The notes under the pieces were generated by a model. That model searched no databases. It was not told the DNA's origin and worked only from the letters and a program-made list of their open reading frames with translations. A DNA stretch of 64,000 nt from contig NW_005178449.1 of NCBI RefSeq assembly GCF_000341285.1, positions 1 to 64,000 on the forward strand. The letters run 5' to 3'. The DNA comes from Galdieria sulphuraria (Eukaryota > Rhodophyta > Bangiophyceae > Galdieriales > Galdieriaceae). Every line of letters starts with the position of its first letter. The stretch's first letter is position 1. The translations under genes and the position numbers were made by a program. Positions 52,762 through 63,731 of the stretch are shown here, piece by piece.

Positions 52762-55192
52762 CTAATGAATTGTTCCTTTTCCTTGAATAAATTCGTAGCG
52801 ACGCACATGTTGCAGTGTTTCGGCAAGAGTATGATTCTTGTCTGCCAAGTCCCCTGGAGTATCCTGTATATTATTCTTCAAAGTATCCACTGCAAAACTT
52901 GTCAAACATATATCAATCAGCAACTAAAATTGTCCGTTCATATACAACAAAACAAAGACTTTGATTCGACTCACTTTCCATATCAACAATAAGAATAAAA
53001 CGCAAATACGTCCAACCCATGATAACGTTATGAATGTTTTCCACGTCATACGTATCGTCAAACATCCTAAAGGAAGACTGACAAAGCCAATCTGTCACAC
53101 GATTAGAAAACATGTAATAAACTACTTTGCATATTCAACTTACCTTTTTCGATAAACAACCAACACCCAGCGCCTTTTTAGACTTTTCCAATTTTGACTA
53201 AAAAATCTTGTCAAACACGATAATACAGCAACTCGTGCAACATACCTGCACAATTTCCATACATATAGCTAAAGAGAACTGTTGATAGATTTTGTAGGAT
53301 ATTCCGTTGAACTTGGTCACAAACGCATGTTTGATCCAATCTATCAAGGTTTCTGCAAACCACATTAACAACCTAAAACATATCAATAAGGACAATAACA
53401 ACGCATCAATCATAAACAACCATATGAATAACATGATGCTCTTTCCTTGACTCTGAAAACATGTTACAGAGAGAAATACACATAGCTGAAACCTTTCCAC
53501 TGAATCTGCACATGATATCTGAAATAAGTTTTCTAGTCGTATTGCTTTGAATACCTAAATTCGAATTGAGCATTTTTGATACGAAAAATCTCACGATGCA
53601 AACATACAGAACCCTTTACTTCCACAAACTGGTTGGAAACTAAGAGGGTTAAAAGGGCATTATTGTGACTGTTAATAGCAACATTAAGAGTAACCACCTT
53701 ATATGCCAAGTTTCATTCCTCTTCCTATTCAACGAGACTGTCCTTACCCAATATATCAGCATAATGCTATGAAGGCCCACATATAAAAAAGAAAGCATAG
53801 AATCACATATAACATGTAACAAAGAAGACAAGCGTTGCCCATTGGCACTAAGATAAGGAAAGTCTTCAAAAAAATAGATAGTACAGAAATTTCTGCGTAC
53901 TTATCCGTATGCTGTAACTGACACAACTCATTCACTGAGCAAGCCAAGCTATCGAATGTATCTTGTCCAAAACTACAAAGAAGCCTGGAGGACGTTTGAG
54001 ATTCATACATTTTTCAAACCACGGTATTACTTACTTGTCGAAAATTTCCATAACATTGAATAATACATACAATTTGATTGCTGTCTGACCTCGAATGTTG
54101 TGATAAGCTCTTTACAATATTTACTAGATGAAAATGCGCAAGCAAGGAGAAACTTACCTCGACACGTCCACAGCACAAAATAAGAGGCTTGAAACGCATA
54201 TCATTATAGTCAGATGTATGAGAGTGAGCGACTCGTGAGCCGACAACGTACATCTGCTCTTCAAATTATGATGAATGGCCCTCTGATAAAGTACATACAA
54301 GGGTCGACAGAGAGCGATCAAACTACGTATTGGCAAAAACGTGAATAAAAATAAGAAAGTGTCGGCACAGACAGAAGCACCTAGCAACAACAGTGCCTCC
54401 AGATGCCAAGGTATCTAAAAACCAGATGAATATCAGCAATGCAACGGACAGAAATTTAAAAAACCTGTAAAAAGTTATAGACTGACTTCCTTTTTGACGC
54501 AAGATATGTGGGTGATTCAAACTCTACCGACTGCAGCTCTTCGGCAGATGAAAGAAACGTTTGGTCTTCAAAGAAACGGAAGAAACTCCATTTTGGTGCT
54601 GAACAACATTCTCAGCCGACAAAAAAGAGACAATAAGGACGACTTACACTCAGGAATACTGGTATGTTTTGTCCCATTTACACTTGAGGCACTTAGAGAG
54701 TCTTTGCTATGGCCTCCAGCTTCCATAGAGTTACTTGAAAAGCTTCCATCTGTCAGATGACTGTGTTTCAGAGAAGAACAGACCGAAATGCTATTGCATC
54801 TTCGACGAAAAGCCTTTCCCTCGGTTTTCTTATCGAATCCTCTTGGCAGTTTTCCTTCGTTCGTGTTCTCATGTCCACTTTCACTCGATATATCGTCTCC
54901 ATTGTCGAAACTTTGACCAGAAACCGAGCGACTATTTAAATCTTCCTTGGACATCATACAAGTTCCTTGAACTGAAACACAAGAAGTATTCCTAGAGTGG
55001 TTGCCCAGAGCTTCATTTGCTAAAGTGTCTGTTTCACCTGAAAAGGCTTTCGTTTGGGTACATGTCCCTTCATAGTTCACAATATTTACCTTTAAAAGTG
55101 GACAAGCTGCTAAAAGAAGAGAATGTGGAACTCAATTTCAAAGTTTGCCTATTCGTACAAACGACCTTCTTCTTACTTCTCTTTCTAGTCAT
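52762..55192 (-). CDS. TAPT1 / Emp65 / POD1 family ER membrane protein
   Basis: Twelve exons: 55192-55090, 55037-54648, 54598-54465, 54414-54158, 54109-54035, 53984-53901, 53847-53748, 53697-53583, 53532-53246, 53197-53144, 53091-52975 and 52923-52762 (introns 48-53 nt) give up to 625 residues. After a Ser-rich, basic N-terminal about 175 residues come family blocks: FLQIPWHLEALLLLGAS, FLFTFLPIRSLIAL, RAYHNIRGQTAIKLYVLFN, CSFGQDTFDSL, LNVAINSHNNALLTLLVSNQ, NLFQISCADSVERF, ETLIDWIKHAFVTKFN and IGFVSLPLGCLTIR, most assembled across introns. Members sit in the ER membrane: yeast Emp65 with Slp1 protects folding soluble proteins, and plant POD1 affects protein processing. About 48 nt within exon 9 (near 53360-53407) are bounded by GT and AG, contain no stop and could be a twelfth intron. 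Confidence 0.88.
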
Positions 55193-56247
55193 AGACCAGG
55201 CCAATCATATTCTATAAGCTTCTTTCACTTCCACTTTTGCATGAATGAAAATCGCGCCATTTGATACATTTTTTCTCCCATTTTGGTTTGCTTTATCGTT
55301 TGAAAGACCTTAAAACACAAATGGACGATAGCCTGTGACAAAAGTAGGAGCTTCAAATGTTTGAAGTATATGACTACTGCTAGCAAAGGCGTTTCTTCAA
55401 CGAATCGCTAAACTAGGCTGTCGGAAAGTGGACCTGGTTTATCTATTTGGAAGTTAACCTAAGACAGAAACACTTTGTAACTTTTCAAACCCCCTTTTTG
55501 TCTGTTGCCTGTTCAAGTTTGGAAATACTCATCGTTTATTTTTTGCCAGAACTATTTCTGAAGAATAAAACTCTCAAGGTCGTAGCCTCAAGAAGAAATA
55601 TTGTCTTTGGATACATGCAACCGAAGACATTAGAGACTCTTCGGGTGAAATTCGTCTTTTATACTATCTTGACTTACTTTGTACATTACGATTGAGTAAC
55701 CAAGCTTTTTTGAGTAACACGAACTTGAGCAGCCACCCATACCTTATTTTAGTTTAAACCCGTACTCATTTCTCAAAGGATGGGTATTCTTCTGTATAAA
55801 TAGTGATGGCCTAGACGACATTAACTTCTCAAACGTGCTATTATAGTCTGTCGCCTTTGGAAGATTTAGAGAAAGGAGCCCTACAAAAGCATATTTCTGC
55901 TAAGAAGGTCCTCCTGAGAATCTTTACCGTTCTGTTGGTTCACGACAGTGGTGTATTCTAACAAATTTGGAAGGAAGTAAGCCCGTGTAGCGATCGCTAG
56001 AAGGTAGTAGATAGATACTTAACAGGGGAGCATTATCTGCGACACTTCATTCTCTGTATATCAATATATTTTCAAATTCTCTGGATATCTCTCCAGTAGT
56101 ATTATAACACATATAAATGCTCATTTACTACCTCCTCTTGTTTCTAGACAAAGTCGCTCAACTCTTCTGAATGAAGACCAAAATCAAAGTTTCCAAAAGA
56201 TTCTTTTGAACACCGTAACCCAATTCAACTTATTCGTAACAATTCAA
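55193..56247. other. Long divergent intergenic region
   Basis: About 1.05 kb between TAPT1 (-) and ascorbate peroxidase (+), the longest divergent spacer in the gene-dense part. One frame of about 80 codons (55447-55695, +) has a hydrophobic stretch but no known motif. Promoters of both genes are expected; no repeats or structured elements were noticed. Confidence 0.45.
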
Positions 56248-57267
56248 ATGAATTATCGATTATTGTCCACAGCCCTTTTGAGTCAGGCGTGGAAACCTGT
56301 CCGCCAAAAGTTTCTATTTTCTTCAGTAAATACAGGACTTTCTCAACTTTCCAGTTTAAAGTCAAACCTTGCAACTATGGTTGTCAATACTAAAGAACTA
56401 GAAACTCAGGTCAGGGACCGACTCGTACAGCTTTACAAACAGACTCCTTGTATGCCTATCATGGTAAGAATTGCTTGGCATGATGCCGGAACATATGATG
56501 TGAATACCAACACTGGTGGAGTTAACGGATCTGTTCGCTTTGACGTTGAACAAAAGCATAAAGCAAACGCTGGCCTCAAAGTCGCCTTGGACTTACTTGC
56601 TCCCATAAAGAAAGTCTGTGGAATACTCCTTCTTGATTATGTAACTGCTAACTTATAATAGGATTTTCCCGATATTGGCTATGCGGATTTGTTCCAACTA
56701 GCAAGTGTTGTCGCCATTGAGTATGCAGGAGGTCCAAAGATACCTTTCCGAATGGGTAGAAGGGACGCAGAGGGTCCAGAAAAGTGTCCTGAGGAAGGAA
56801 GACTTCCAGACGCTGAACACAAACTACCTCAGCTTCGAAAGGTGTTCTATCGTATGGGTTTGAACGACAAAGAATTGACTGTCCTTAGCGGAGGGCACAC
56901 CCTTGGTCGAGCTCATAAGGTTAGCTTGAATAGGTCTGTTGTTTTCATAACACTTAATATATCATAGGACCGTTCAGGTTTCGAGGGTCCTTGGACGAAA
57001 ACCCCCTTAGTGTTCGACAACTCTTATTTTGTGGAGATTTTGAAAGAGGTTTGTTCACTTCTGATTGTGTTTCTTTTGTGGAAGCTTAAAAGTTCGTAGA
57101 AACCCGATCCCCAGTTGTTGAGGCTTGCTTCTGACTTGGCGTTGTTGGATGACCCCCAAACTAGGAAGCTTGTGGAAGAATATGCTTCTAACAAAGACCT
57201 GTTCTTTGAAGATTATGCACAGGCACACAAGAAACTTAGTGAATTAGGAGCAGTATGGGTCCAATAA
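56248..57267 (+). CDS. APX: Ascorbate peroxidase
   Basis: Four exons (56248-56613, 56662-56919, 56968-57048, 57100-57267; introns 48-51 nt, all phase 0) give 290 residues. APX reduces hydrogen peroxide with ascorbate using haem. The distal site is [12 protein letters not shown] (Arg, Trp, His), the proximal His is in [11 protein letters not shown], and [13 protein letters not shown] and the C-terminal [16 protein letters not shown] are typical class I peroxidase segments. A 43-residue N-terminal extension rich in Ser, Leu and Lys precedes a second in-frame Met (56377), where cytosolic APX proteins normally begin. The long form may enter plastid or mitochondrion. The first intron uses GTCTGT and the second GTTAGC as donors. 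Confidence 0.95.
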
Positions 57268-57426
57268 GAGTTGTTTGTTGTCGTTGTTAAAATAAAAAAA
57301 GTCGTTTTCCTTTTCGAAAGAATGTTTGACAAGAAAGAGAGATGGAGAGAAATTACATGACCATTTTCTCGTAGTTATTGTTTTTCTCTTGAGTGAAGAA
57401 AACAACTTTTTCGTCAATTCCGAAGA

Positions 57427-59464
57427 ATGTCGAGTACTAACGGTTACCAGTCTACTATTCCTCTGATGCAAAACTTTGTAAATGGAAAGTTCGAGACTAG
57501 GTAAGCGAGTATCGACGCCACTATCTGAATGATTCATAAGAAAGAACGTAGCAAGGGACCTATTATTGGAGATGTGACCAATCCAGCAACTGGAGAAGTT
57601 CTGAAACAAGTTCCTGGTTCTCTTAAAGAAGAGGTCTACTCACGAATGGAAACATTGTTCTAATTCTCATGGTTCTATTCGTATAGGTTGATGCTGCCAT
57701 TGCAAGCGCTCAGAAAGCCTTTGTGTCTTGGTCTACCCTTCCAATATCTAAACGAGTATCATACATGTTTCGATTTCGAGAGGTATATGATATTCTGTTT
57801 TGGAAAATAAGCAAATTTCAACTTGTATGCCTCAAAATTAGATAATACATCGAAGACTTGCTGATTTCACCGCAATGATAAGACTTGAAGGAGGAAAGAC
57901 AGTAAAGGATGCAGAAGGCGACATAATCCGAGGTCTCGAAGTGGCAGAATATGCTTGTGGCTTTGTATGTTATTAACTTGCTTGAGTAAATTCTTTGGAA
58001 ATAACTGACATTACTGAGACTGGCAAAGTGGAGGGTATGTATGAGAAGAATTTGGCCACCGATATCGATATGATGCAAGTAAGTTGTATGATTGCAAACG
58101 GAAACATGGCTCTTATTATTCTCTAGATACGAGAGCCATTAGGAGTTTGCGTAGGAATTTGTCCCTTTAAGTGAGTTGTTTGTAATATCTGGTTGGCAAT
58201 ATTCCCATAGCAATTTGTAGCTTTCCCGCAATGATACCTCTTTGGATGATACCGATAGCGATCGTGACCGGAAACAGCTTTGTCTTGAAACCTTCAGAAC
58301 TCGTCCCCGGCTCAGCTCATTTGTTGGCAGAAATAAGTTTGGAAGCTGGATTTCCACCCGGAGTTTTTAACATTGTTCAAGTAATAATATAAGCGATGTT
58401 ATCGTGTGAACAATTGAACCAATTTGCAATAGGGTGGAAAAGATACTGTCGATGCGCTACTGGATAATCCTCATGTTAAAGCTGTGAGCTTTGTGGGAAG
58501 CACACCAATCGGGAGGATTGTATACCAAAAGGCCAGTATGAGAGGTATTCGTGCCCAATGCAATATGGTATCAAGAGAAAAAGATAGACAACTTTAATCA
58601 CTAAATGTTCTAAAAAGGGTGCAAAAAATCATGCAGTCGTGATGTCGGATTGTAACAAAGAATTGACATTAAATGCTCTCACTGCAGCTGCATTTGGAGC
58701 CACTGGACAAAGATGTATGGCCATATCAGTTGCGGTGTTTGTAAGCAATTATTCCTATTTTTTTGCAACTTGATACTAAACATAGATGATCCAGGTTGGT
58801 GAAAGTATCCAAATGTTACCTGCTTTAGTACAAAAAGCTGCGAATGTGAAACTGGGAACTGACGAAAATAGTGATATGGGACCTCTTATTTCATCAAAAG
58901 CGAAGGCAAGAGTCGAAACACTAGTGAACTCCGCAAAGATACAAGGCGCAAAAATAGATTATCAAGGACAAGCTCCTAGTTCCAAGGGTAACTGGGTGGG
59001 ACCTGTCGTTATTTCCAATGTTACTCCAGAAATGGATGTTTACAAGGAAGGTGAGTTTGTCTTCTTCTCTTCGTTTGGAACATTTCATCATTTCTATATT
59101 CAGAGATATTTGGTCCTGTGCTAGTATGCCTTCACGTGCAATCGCTGGATGAGGCAATTCAACTCATCAACTCGAATCGCTTTGGAAATGGAACTGCTAT
59201 TTTCACTGAATCGGGAGTAGCAGCACGAAAATTTCAGGTAAGAACATGTGAATATAAGATAAGAAAGAGAAAATAAGTAGTTTGGAATAGAGCCAAATCG
59301 AAGTAGGACAAGTGGGAATCAACATACCAGTACCAGTACCGGCTCCTCCCTTTGGGTTCACTGGTTCAAAGGATTCTATGTGGGGTGATCTCCCGTTCTA
59401 TGGACCCACTGGTTTTGCGTTCTTTACGAGACCAAAAACTGTCGTCAGTCGATTTGCATGGTGA
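57427..59464 (+). CDS. Methylmalonate-semialdehyde dehydrogenase (acylating), ALDH6 family
   Basis: Twelve small exons: 57427-57500, 57552-57633, 57687-57782, 57842-57964, 58019-58078, 58127-58170, 58221-58380, 58433-58567, 58618-58740, 58795-59050, 59104-59237 and 59291-59464 (introns 48-59 nt) give 486 residues. The enzyme converts methylmalonate and malonate semialdehydes to propionyl- and acetyl-CoA in valine and pyrimidine breakdown. ALDH6 marks are [54 protein letters not shown], the catalytic Cys in [17 protein letters not shown] and [19 protein letters not shown]. The N-terminus is short, without a clear mitochondrial presequence, although the family is usually mitochondrial. The gene follows APX on the same strand after 159 bp. 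Confidence 0.95.
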
Positions 59465-60324
59465 TAAAGATAAAAAGCTATCACTATTCAATACCCACAG
59501 AATGTTGATGTCTTAACATTTGTAGGCTTGTTTAATGATCTTTATGTGAGGGCTGAAAATTAAATTTGTTTTTTGTTCAAATTCAACATTTTGGGCAGTT
59601 TTCTGTTTAATATTTCCACGAATATGGTAACGATATTTAAAAAATTTGTCAAAAATTAATCACTAGCAATAATGATCTTCTCAAAGAGAAACCAAAGAAA
59701 TTAATGGCTTTGCGCGGTAAACAGAAATGCATGATCTTAAGATAGAAATTCTATTTAAATAATTGAATTTTAACCTATTATGAATAGCTTGTTGGTAAAT
59801 GGTAGGTTTTTTTGCTGCAGAAAGTGTTCTTATTTACAGCCTAAATGAACTACTTTTACTCGTTTGAGGGATTTTAATTCATAATTTCTGTTGTCAATTT
59901 TTTAAATAATTCAATTCTTTTTTATTTTTAAGGTTAGGTCAGCTAAATTTTTTGATTCGTCACATCTGAATGCGAAATAAATTAGAATCGGAACTTCCAA
60001 AATTAATTTGTATTTTGCCTTTAGAGTATTGGTTTCTTTTGTTTTCTTTCAGTTCTATTTCTGGTTTTGTCAAGTTTTTTTAAAATTAACTTTAATGGTC
60101 CTGACTTTAATCAAATAATTGTTTCAGTGTATGTAGAAAGAGATGACGTAGTTTCGGAAACTGCAGTCTCCAATGTTGTTCTAAAATATGCCATTACTCT
60201 GAAAATAGAATCATTCGGGAAGAACAACTTTACTGTTTGTCTGAAGTTTATTTTCATTTAAATTTCTTACTCTCAGACAAATTGGTTCGACAAAACTTTT
60301 GGCCATCCACAAATGCTGCAAGTC
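59465..60324. other. AT-rich convergent spacer of unusual length
   Basis: About 860 bases between two convergent stops (MMSDH and homogentisate prenyltransferase), where other convergent pairs in this window are 0-300 bp apart. It is visibly richer in A, T and T-runs than its surroundings, especially 59570-60130. No frame has a known motif. Terminal repeats, target duplications or a transposase frame were not found, so I do not call it a mobile element. Confidence 0.5.
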
Positions 60325-61800
60325 CTATCCAGCTAGAGGCAGTAGTATGTAAACGCCATAGAACACTTTCCACAAAAACATGTAAAACTCATACACTTGC
60401 TTGGAGTTTTCTGCGTCCACATGGAATGATTTCATCCATAGTGCCAATCCAAATACCAAATGGCACCCAACTAGAAGCCATTTACAGAACAACTAAAAAA
60501 AGTCATGAATGTAAGACTTTCTATGGGAATTGGCCACTTACGATGGGCACAATGAGCCACAGTACGTAGGAAGATACGAAAAAAACGCCCGTGAGGAATA
60601 GGACTGTCCAGCGGAAAACGACTTGAGGTCCCAAAATGACGGAGAAGGAACGCAAGTGAAACATGCGATCTCCCTATAAGTATTATTATGCTTATCAATG
60701 ACGACTCCATTGGATCTATCTTTCCACTTACTTTTACATCTGGAATATCTTTCATCAAAGCGATACAAATACCAAAAAGTGCGAAAAAGATGCTGTAAAA
60801 CCAACAACATGGCGACAAAGAAGCTCCATAACCCGCAACTATTCTAGCATGTTGAGAGAAACCAATGTTGACCAACACACCTCTCACAACGAGGATACAA
60901 AAGGATGAAAATAAGGGATATCTCTTTAAACGAATAGGAGGAATACTATACATACTACCCAACAGCGTGCTCCCAAACAACGTTCCAATGAGTGGGACTG
61001 ATGTCTTTGGCAAAACCAAACCGAGTATCAAACCTAAAGAGCCACAAAGCGTCACAATGACCCACGCCCAACGAACGGAAAGTTCTTTTGAGGCTAAAGG
61101 TAAATAAGGCTGCGTTTCCATTGAGTCCAGTAGATTCTTTGACCAAGTTATATAACCTTACTTTGTTGATTTGATCGATTTCGATATCAAATAGTTGATT
61201 CAAACCCACTATATACACATTGATGAGCAACGCAGGAACAAGAGCAGTGAGAAATCCAAGGATGGCAGTCCAACCCTGGGACTGTGAAATAGTTGTAACC
61301 AAGCTATCCGACAGTTTCCGCGAGCCAATACCAACACTAGAACTTGTAGTGTTACAAGGAAGAAACCAACGATATACATATTTCCATAGCAGAAAAGTGT
61401 CTTTGTACGATACTGTATTTTCACACCAATTGTTGCCAACCCGCTGAAGAAACTGACTAACATATTCGTTGGCTAAGATGGTGAGGGATGAGATGGCTGT
61501 CAAAGTTCCAATAAAGGTATGCGGCCTGCAAAACTTCCATAAAACATAAAGTTTGTAAGTCAATGATTTCCTCTCGTTAGTACTCGACTGTTGCTGTTCC
61601 AAGCCGTCTACCAGGTGTAGTAACCTCGACCGTTGTTGTCTGGAGCATCGACTAGCCAGTTTTTTTGACCAAACATCATAGGAATCTATCCACCTTTTCT
61701 TCCATAAACCATTTTGTCTTTTGTTTTCAACAGAAAGTGTTGTCCACAATAAGAAACAGGGCATGGGAGATTGTCTTATTTGGCATGTCATGGAAACCAT
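60325..61800 (-). CDS. Homogentisate phytyl/prenyltransferase (UbiA family), plastid precursor
   Basis: Four exons (61800-61162, 61109-60732, 60673-60542, 60492-60325; introns 49-58 nt, all phase 0) give 438 residues. UbiA enzymes are polytopic; the first Asp-rich motif NQLFDIEIDQINKPYLPLAS is split by the first intron and the second, DIPDVKGDRMF, by the second intron. RPHTFIGT precedes the first helix. The N-terminal about 75 residues are Arg/Ser/Lys-rich, a probable plastid transit peptide. Together with the late YMFLWKVFYGVYILLPL, this matches plant VTE2-type homogentisate prenyltransferases, which join homogentisate to phytyl or solanesyl diphosphate for tocopherol or plastoquinone. Which prenyl donor is used cannot be decided here. 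The gene is divergent from SCO1 by 117 bp. Confidence 0.92.
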
Positions 61801-61917
61801 GTATTCACTTATCAAAGATACGCATATATAGTATTCAACATTTCATTCCAACAACACTTCTTTTCTTCTATCCCAATGAAATGTGAAAAGTTGGTTTACA
61901 CTTTTTTCATTTGGCGA

Positions 61918-62800
61918 ATGATATCGATGTCGTTCATCAGACTCGTATCCAGACGTGTTTTATTGGGTATCCATAGTCGTCAGACGAGTAGCAAAGGAAT
62001 AGTTCGTTATTCAAGTTCTCAGCGAATGTTCCATTCTTCATCTTATTTATCCGTACAAAAGGAAGAAACTGAAAGCCAGTCGGACTCCAAAGGTGTAAGT
62101 GGTTGAAAGGTTTTGAAACTAGTTAACTCTTTTTTAGCCAATAGGTTGGAAAACAGTAGGAGCAACGTTTGCACTAGGTTCAGGTCTCCTTTTCTTATAT
62201 GCACAAATGAAAGATAAGAAGGTGGAAAGTAAGTAATAATCCCATTGAGGATATTTATGGTGTTCAAGTGTTTTAGAGCTTCGATATCAGCAAAAGGATT
62301 TAGGACAACCAGCCATTGGTGGTCCTTTTGAGTTGTTAGATATGAATGGAAAAGTAGTCACTGACAAGGACTTTAGAGGAAAGTTTATGTTGATATATTT
62401 CGGATTTACGTTTTGTCCCGATGTGTGTCCAGAAGAGTTGAATAAAATGACAGAAGCTATGAATATTTTGGAGAAAAGAATGGGTTCGAGTGCAGACAAG
62501 ATTGTTCCTGTTTTTATTTCGGTGGATCCACAGAGAGACACGAGCCATCAAATCAAGTCCTATTTGAAGGACTTTCATCCTCGTTTTGTTGGTTTAACAG
62601 GAACTCCAGAGCAAGTTGAAAAGGTTGCCAAATCGTATAGAGTATTCTTCTCTAAAGATAGGGACGATGGCTCGGATGATTATCTTGTTGATCATTCCAT
62701 CATTACCTATTTAGTTGCACCTGATGGTAACTTTGTAACCTTTTTTGGAAAATCTACTTCAGCAGATGATATGGCTAAGAAGATTGCAGAATATCTGTAA
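61918..62800 (+). CDS. SCO1: Mitochondrial copper chaperone SCO1
   Basis: Three exons (61918-62094, 62138-62228, 62277-62800) with introns of 43 and 48 nt give 263 residues. SCO1 delivers copper to the CuA site of cytochrome c oxidase subunit II. The N-terminus is Arg/Ser-rich (mitochondrial presequence), a single membrane helix follows (ATFALGSGLLFLYAQM), then the thioredoxin-like domain with the copper-binding CPDVCP, FISVDPQRDT and the metal-binding His in VDHSIITYLV. Another in-frame ATG at 61876 would add 14 residues; 61918 is preferred because a basic presequence starts there. The gene is convergent with SBDS, 58 bp away. Confidence 0.96.
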
Positions 62801-62858
62801 AGGAACGTTGTGTGTATTTTGTATAAGAATTATGTTTTAGGTTTCATCAAAATGAAAG

Positions 62859-63722
62859 TTACTTGTTTCCTTTTTTATTCTTCATCATTGAAATGTTGCC
62901 TTTGCCTTTCTTCTGTGTTGATTGACTACTTCCAGTTGTTACTCCTTCTTGACTATAAACATTGAACTCGAAATTTCCTTTAGTCACTCTATTGATTTCA
63001 GACATAAACAAATCATATTCTCCAGGTATGATTCCAATATCATAAGTACATCCATGTGAAGAATAGGATTCTCTTTCAACAGTTACATATTTGGCAATCA
63101 CACTGGAAGCTGCACCTATCGAGCTATGAGGAACTTTCAACTGACCCTCTAAAGTTGTCTTTTTTAGTGGAATAACGTTCACCAGTTTGGAAACTATGTC
63201 AGGTATTTGTCTCTCTACAGGAATATCGGCATCGACTCGGATTTTGCACTCTTCCAAAGCGTTTTCAATGCGAGACATCGGATGGGGAAGTTTTTTGGCA
63301 GGGTCGATATAATATTTGTGTATAAAGTTGACAATTTCTTTCTTTCTCTTTTCTAACTTCTCTTTCCGTTCGGCACTGGATATTTGTACTTCTCCCTTTT
63401 GCAAAATGGTTTCCACACAACTCTATTATGGCAGTGAGGTATATAATAAAAACGAAACAAATAACTCACTTGCAAAGAGTCTGTTTGAAAGGCAGCTTTG
63501 AGTTCGTTGGTTCCCGCTTTCTCCCTTTTCGCATAACTTGTAAAGATAGTGTCGGATAGAAGAACCTAATTCCATAACAAGTGATATGTAGACTATCCCC
63601 TTTCTTAAGAAAGATCATACATCTTCCAATGACTTTATTTCTCCTTTCCTATATTTCTGAACAGTTCCCTCTTTGGTAACCAACTCAAAAGTAGTCTTTC
63701 CTACTCGATATCGTACCAACAT
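62859..63722 (-). CDS. SBDS: Ribosome maturation protein SBDS/Sdo1
   Basis: Three exons (63722-63621, 63565-63470, 63422-62859) with introns of 55 and 47 nt give 253 residues. SBDS, with the GTPase EFL1, releases eIF6 from new 60S subunits. The N-terminal FYSH domain contains VRYRVGKTTFELV, GEIKSLEDVLLSDTIF and the KGEVQISSAER motif that starts domain II, followed by IVNFIHKYYIDP and MSRIENALEE. Domain III ends in a Ser/Gln/Lys-rich basic tail. Length equals the human protein (250 residues). The ATG lies only 9 bp beyond the stop of the upstream pseudouridine synthase gene. Confidence 0.95.
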
Positions 63723-63731
63723 ATCTTCAGT

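Noticed and set aside
59465-60324. Mobile element in the AT-rich spacer
   Set aside because: No terminal repeats, target-site duplication or transposase/reverse-transcriptase motif could be seen.
60237-60569. 110-codon plus-strand frame
   Set aside because: It lies antisense to exon 4 and part of exon 3 of the homogentisate prenyltransferase gene, whose reading is supported by family motifs.
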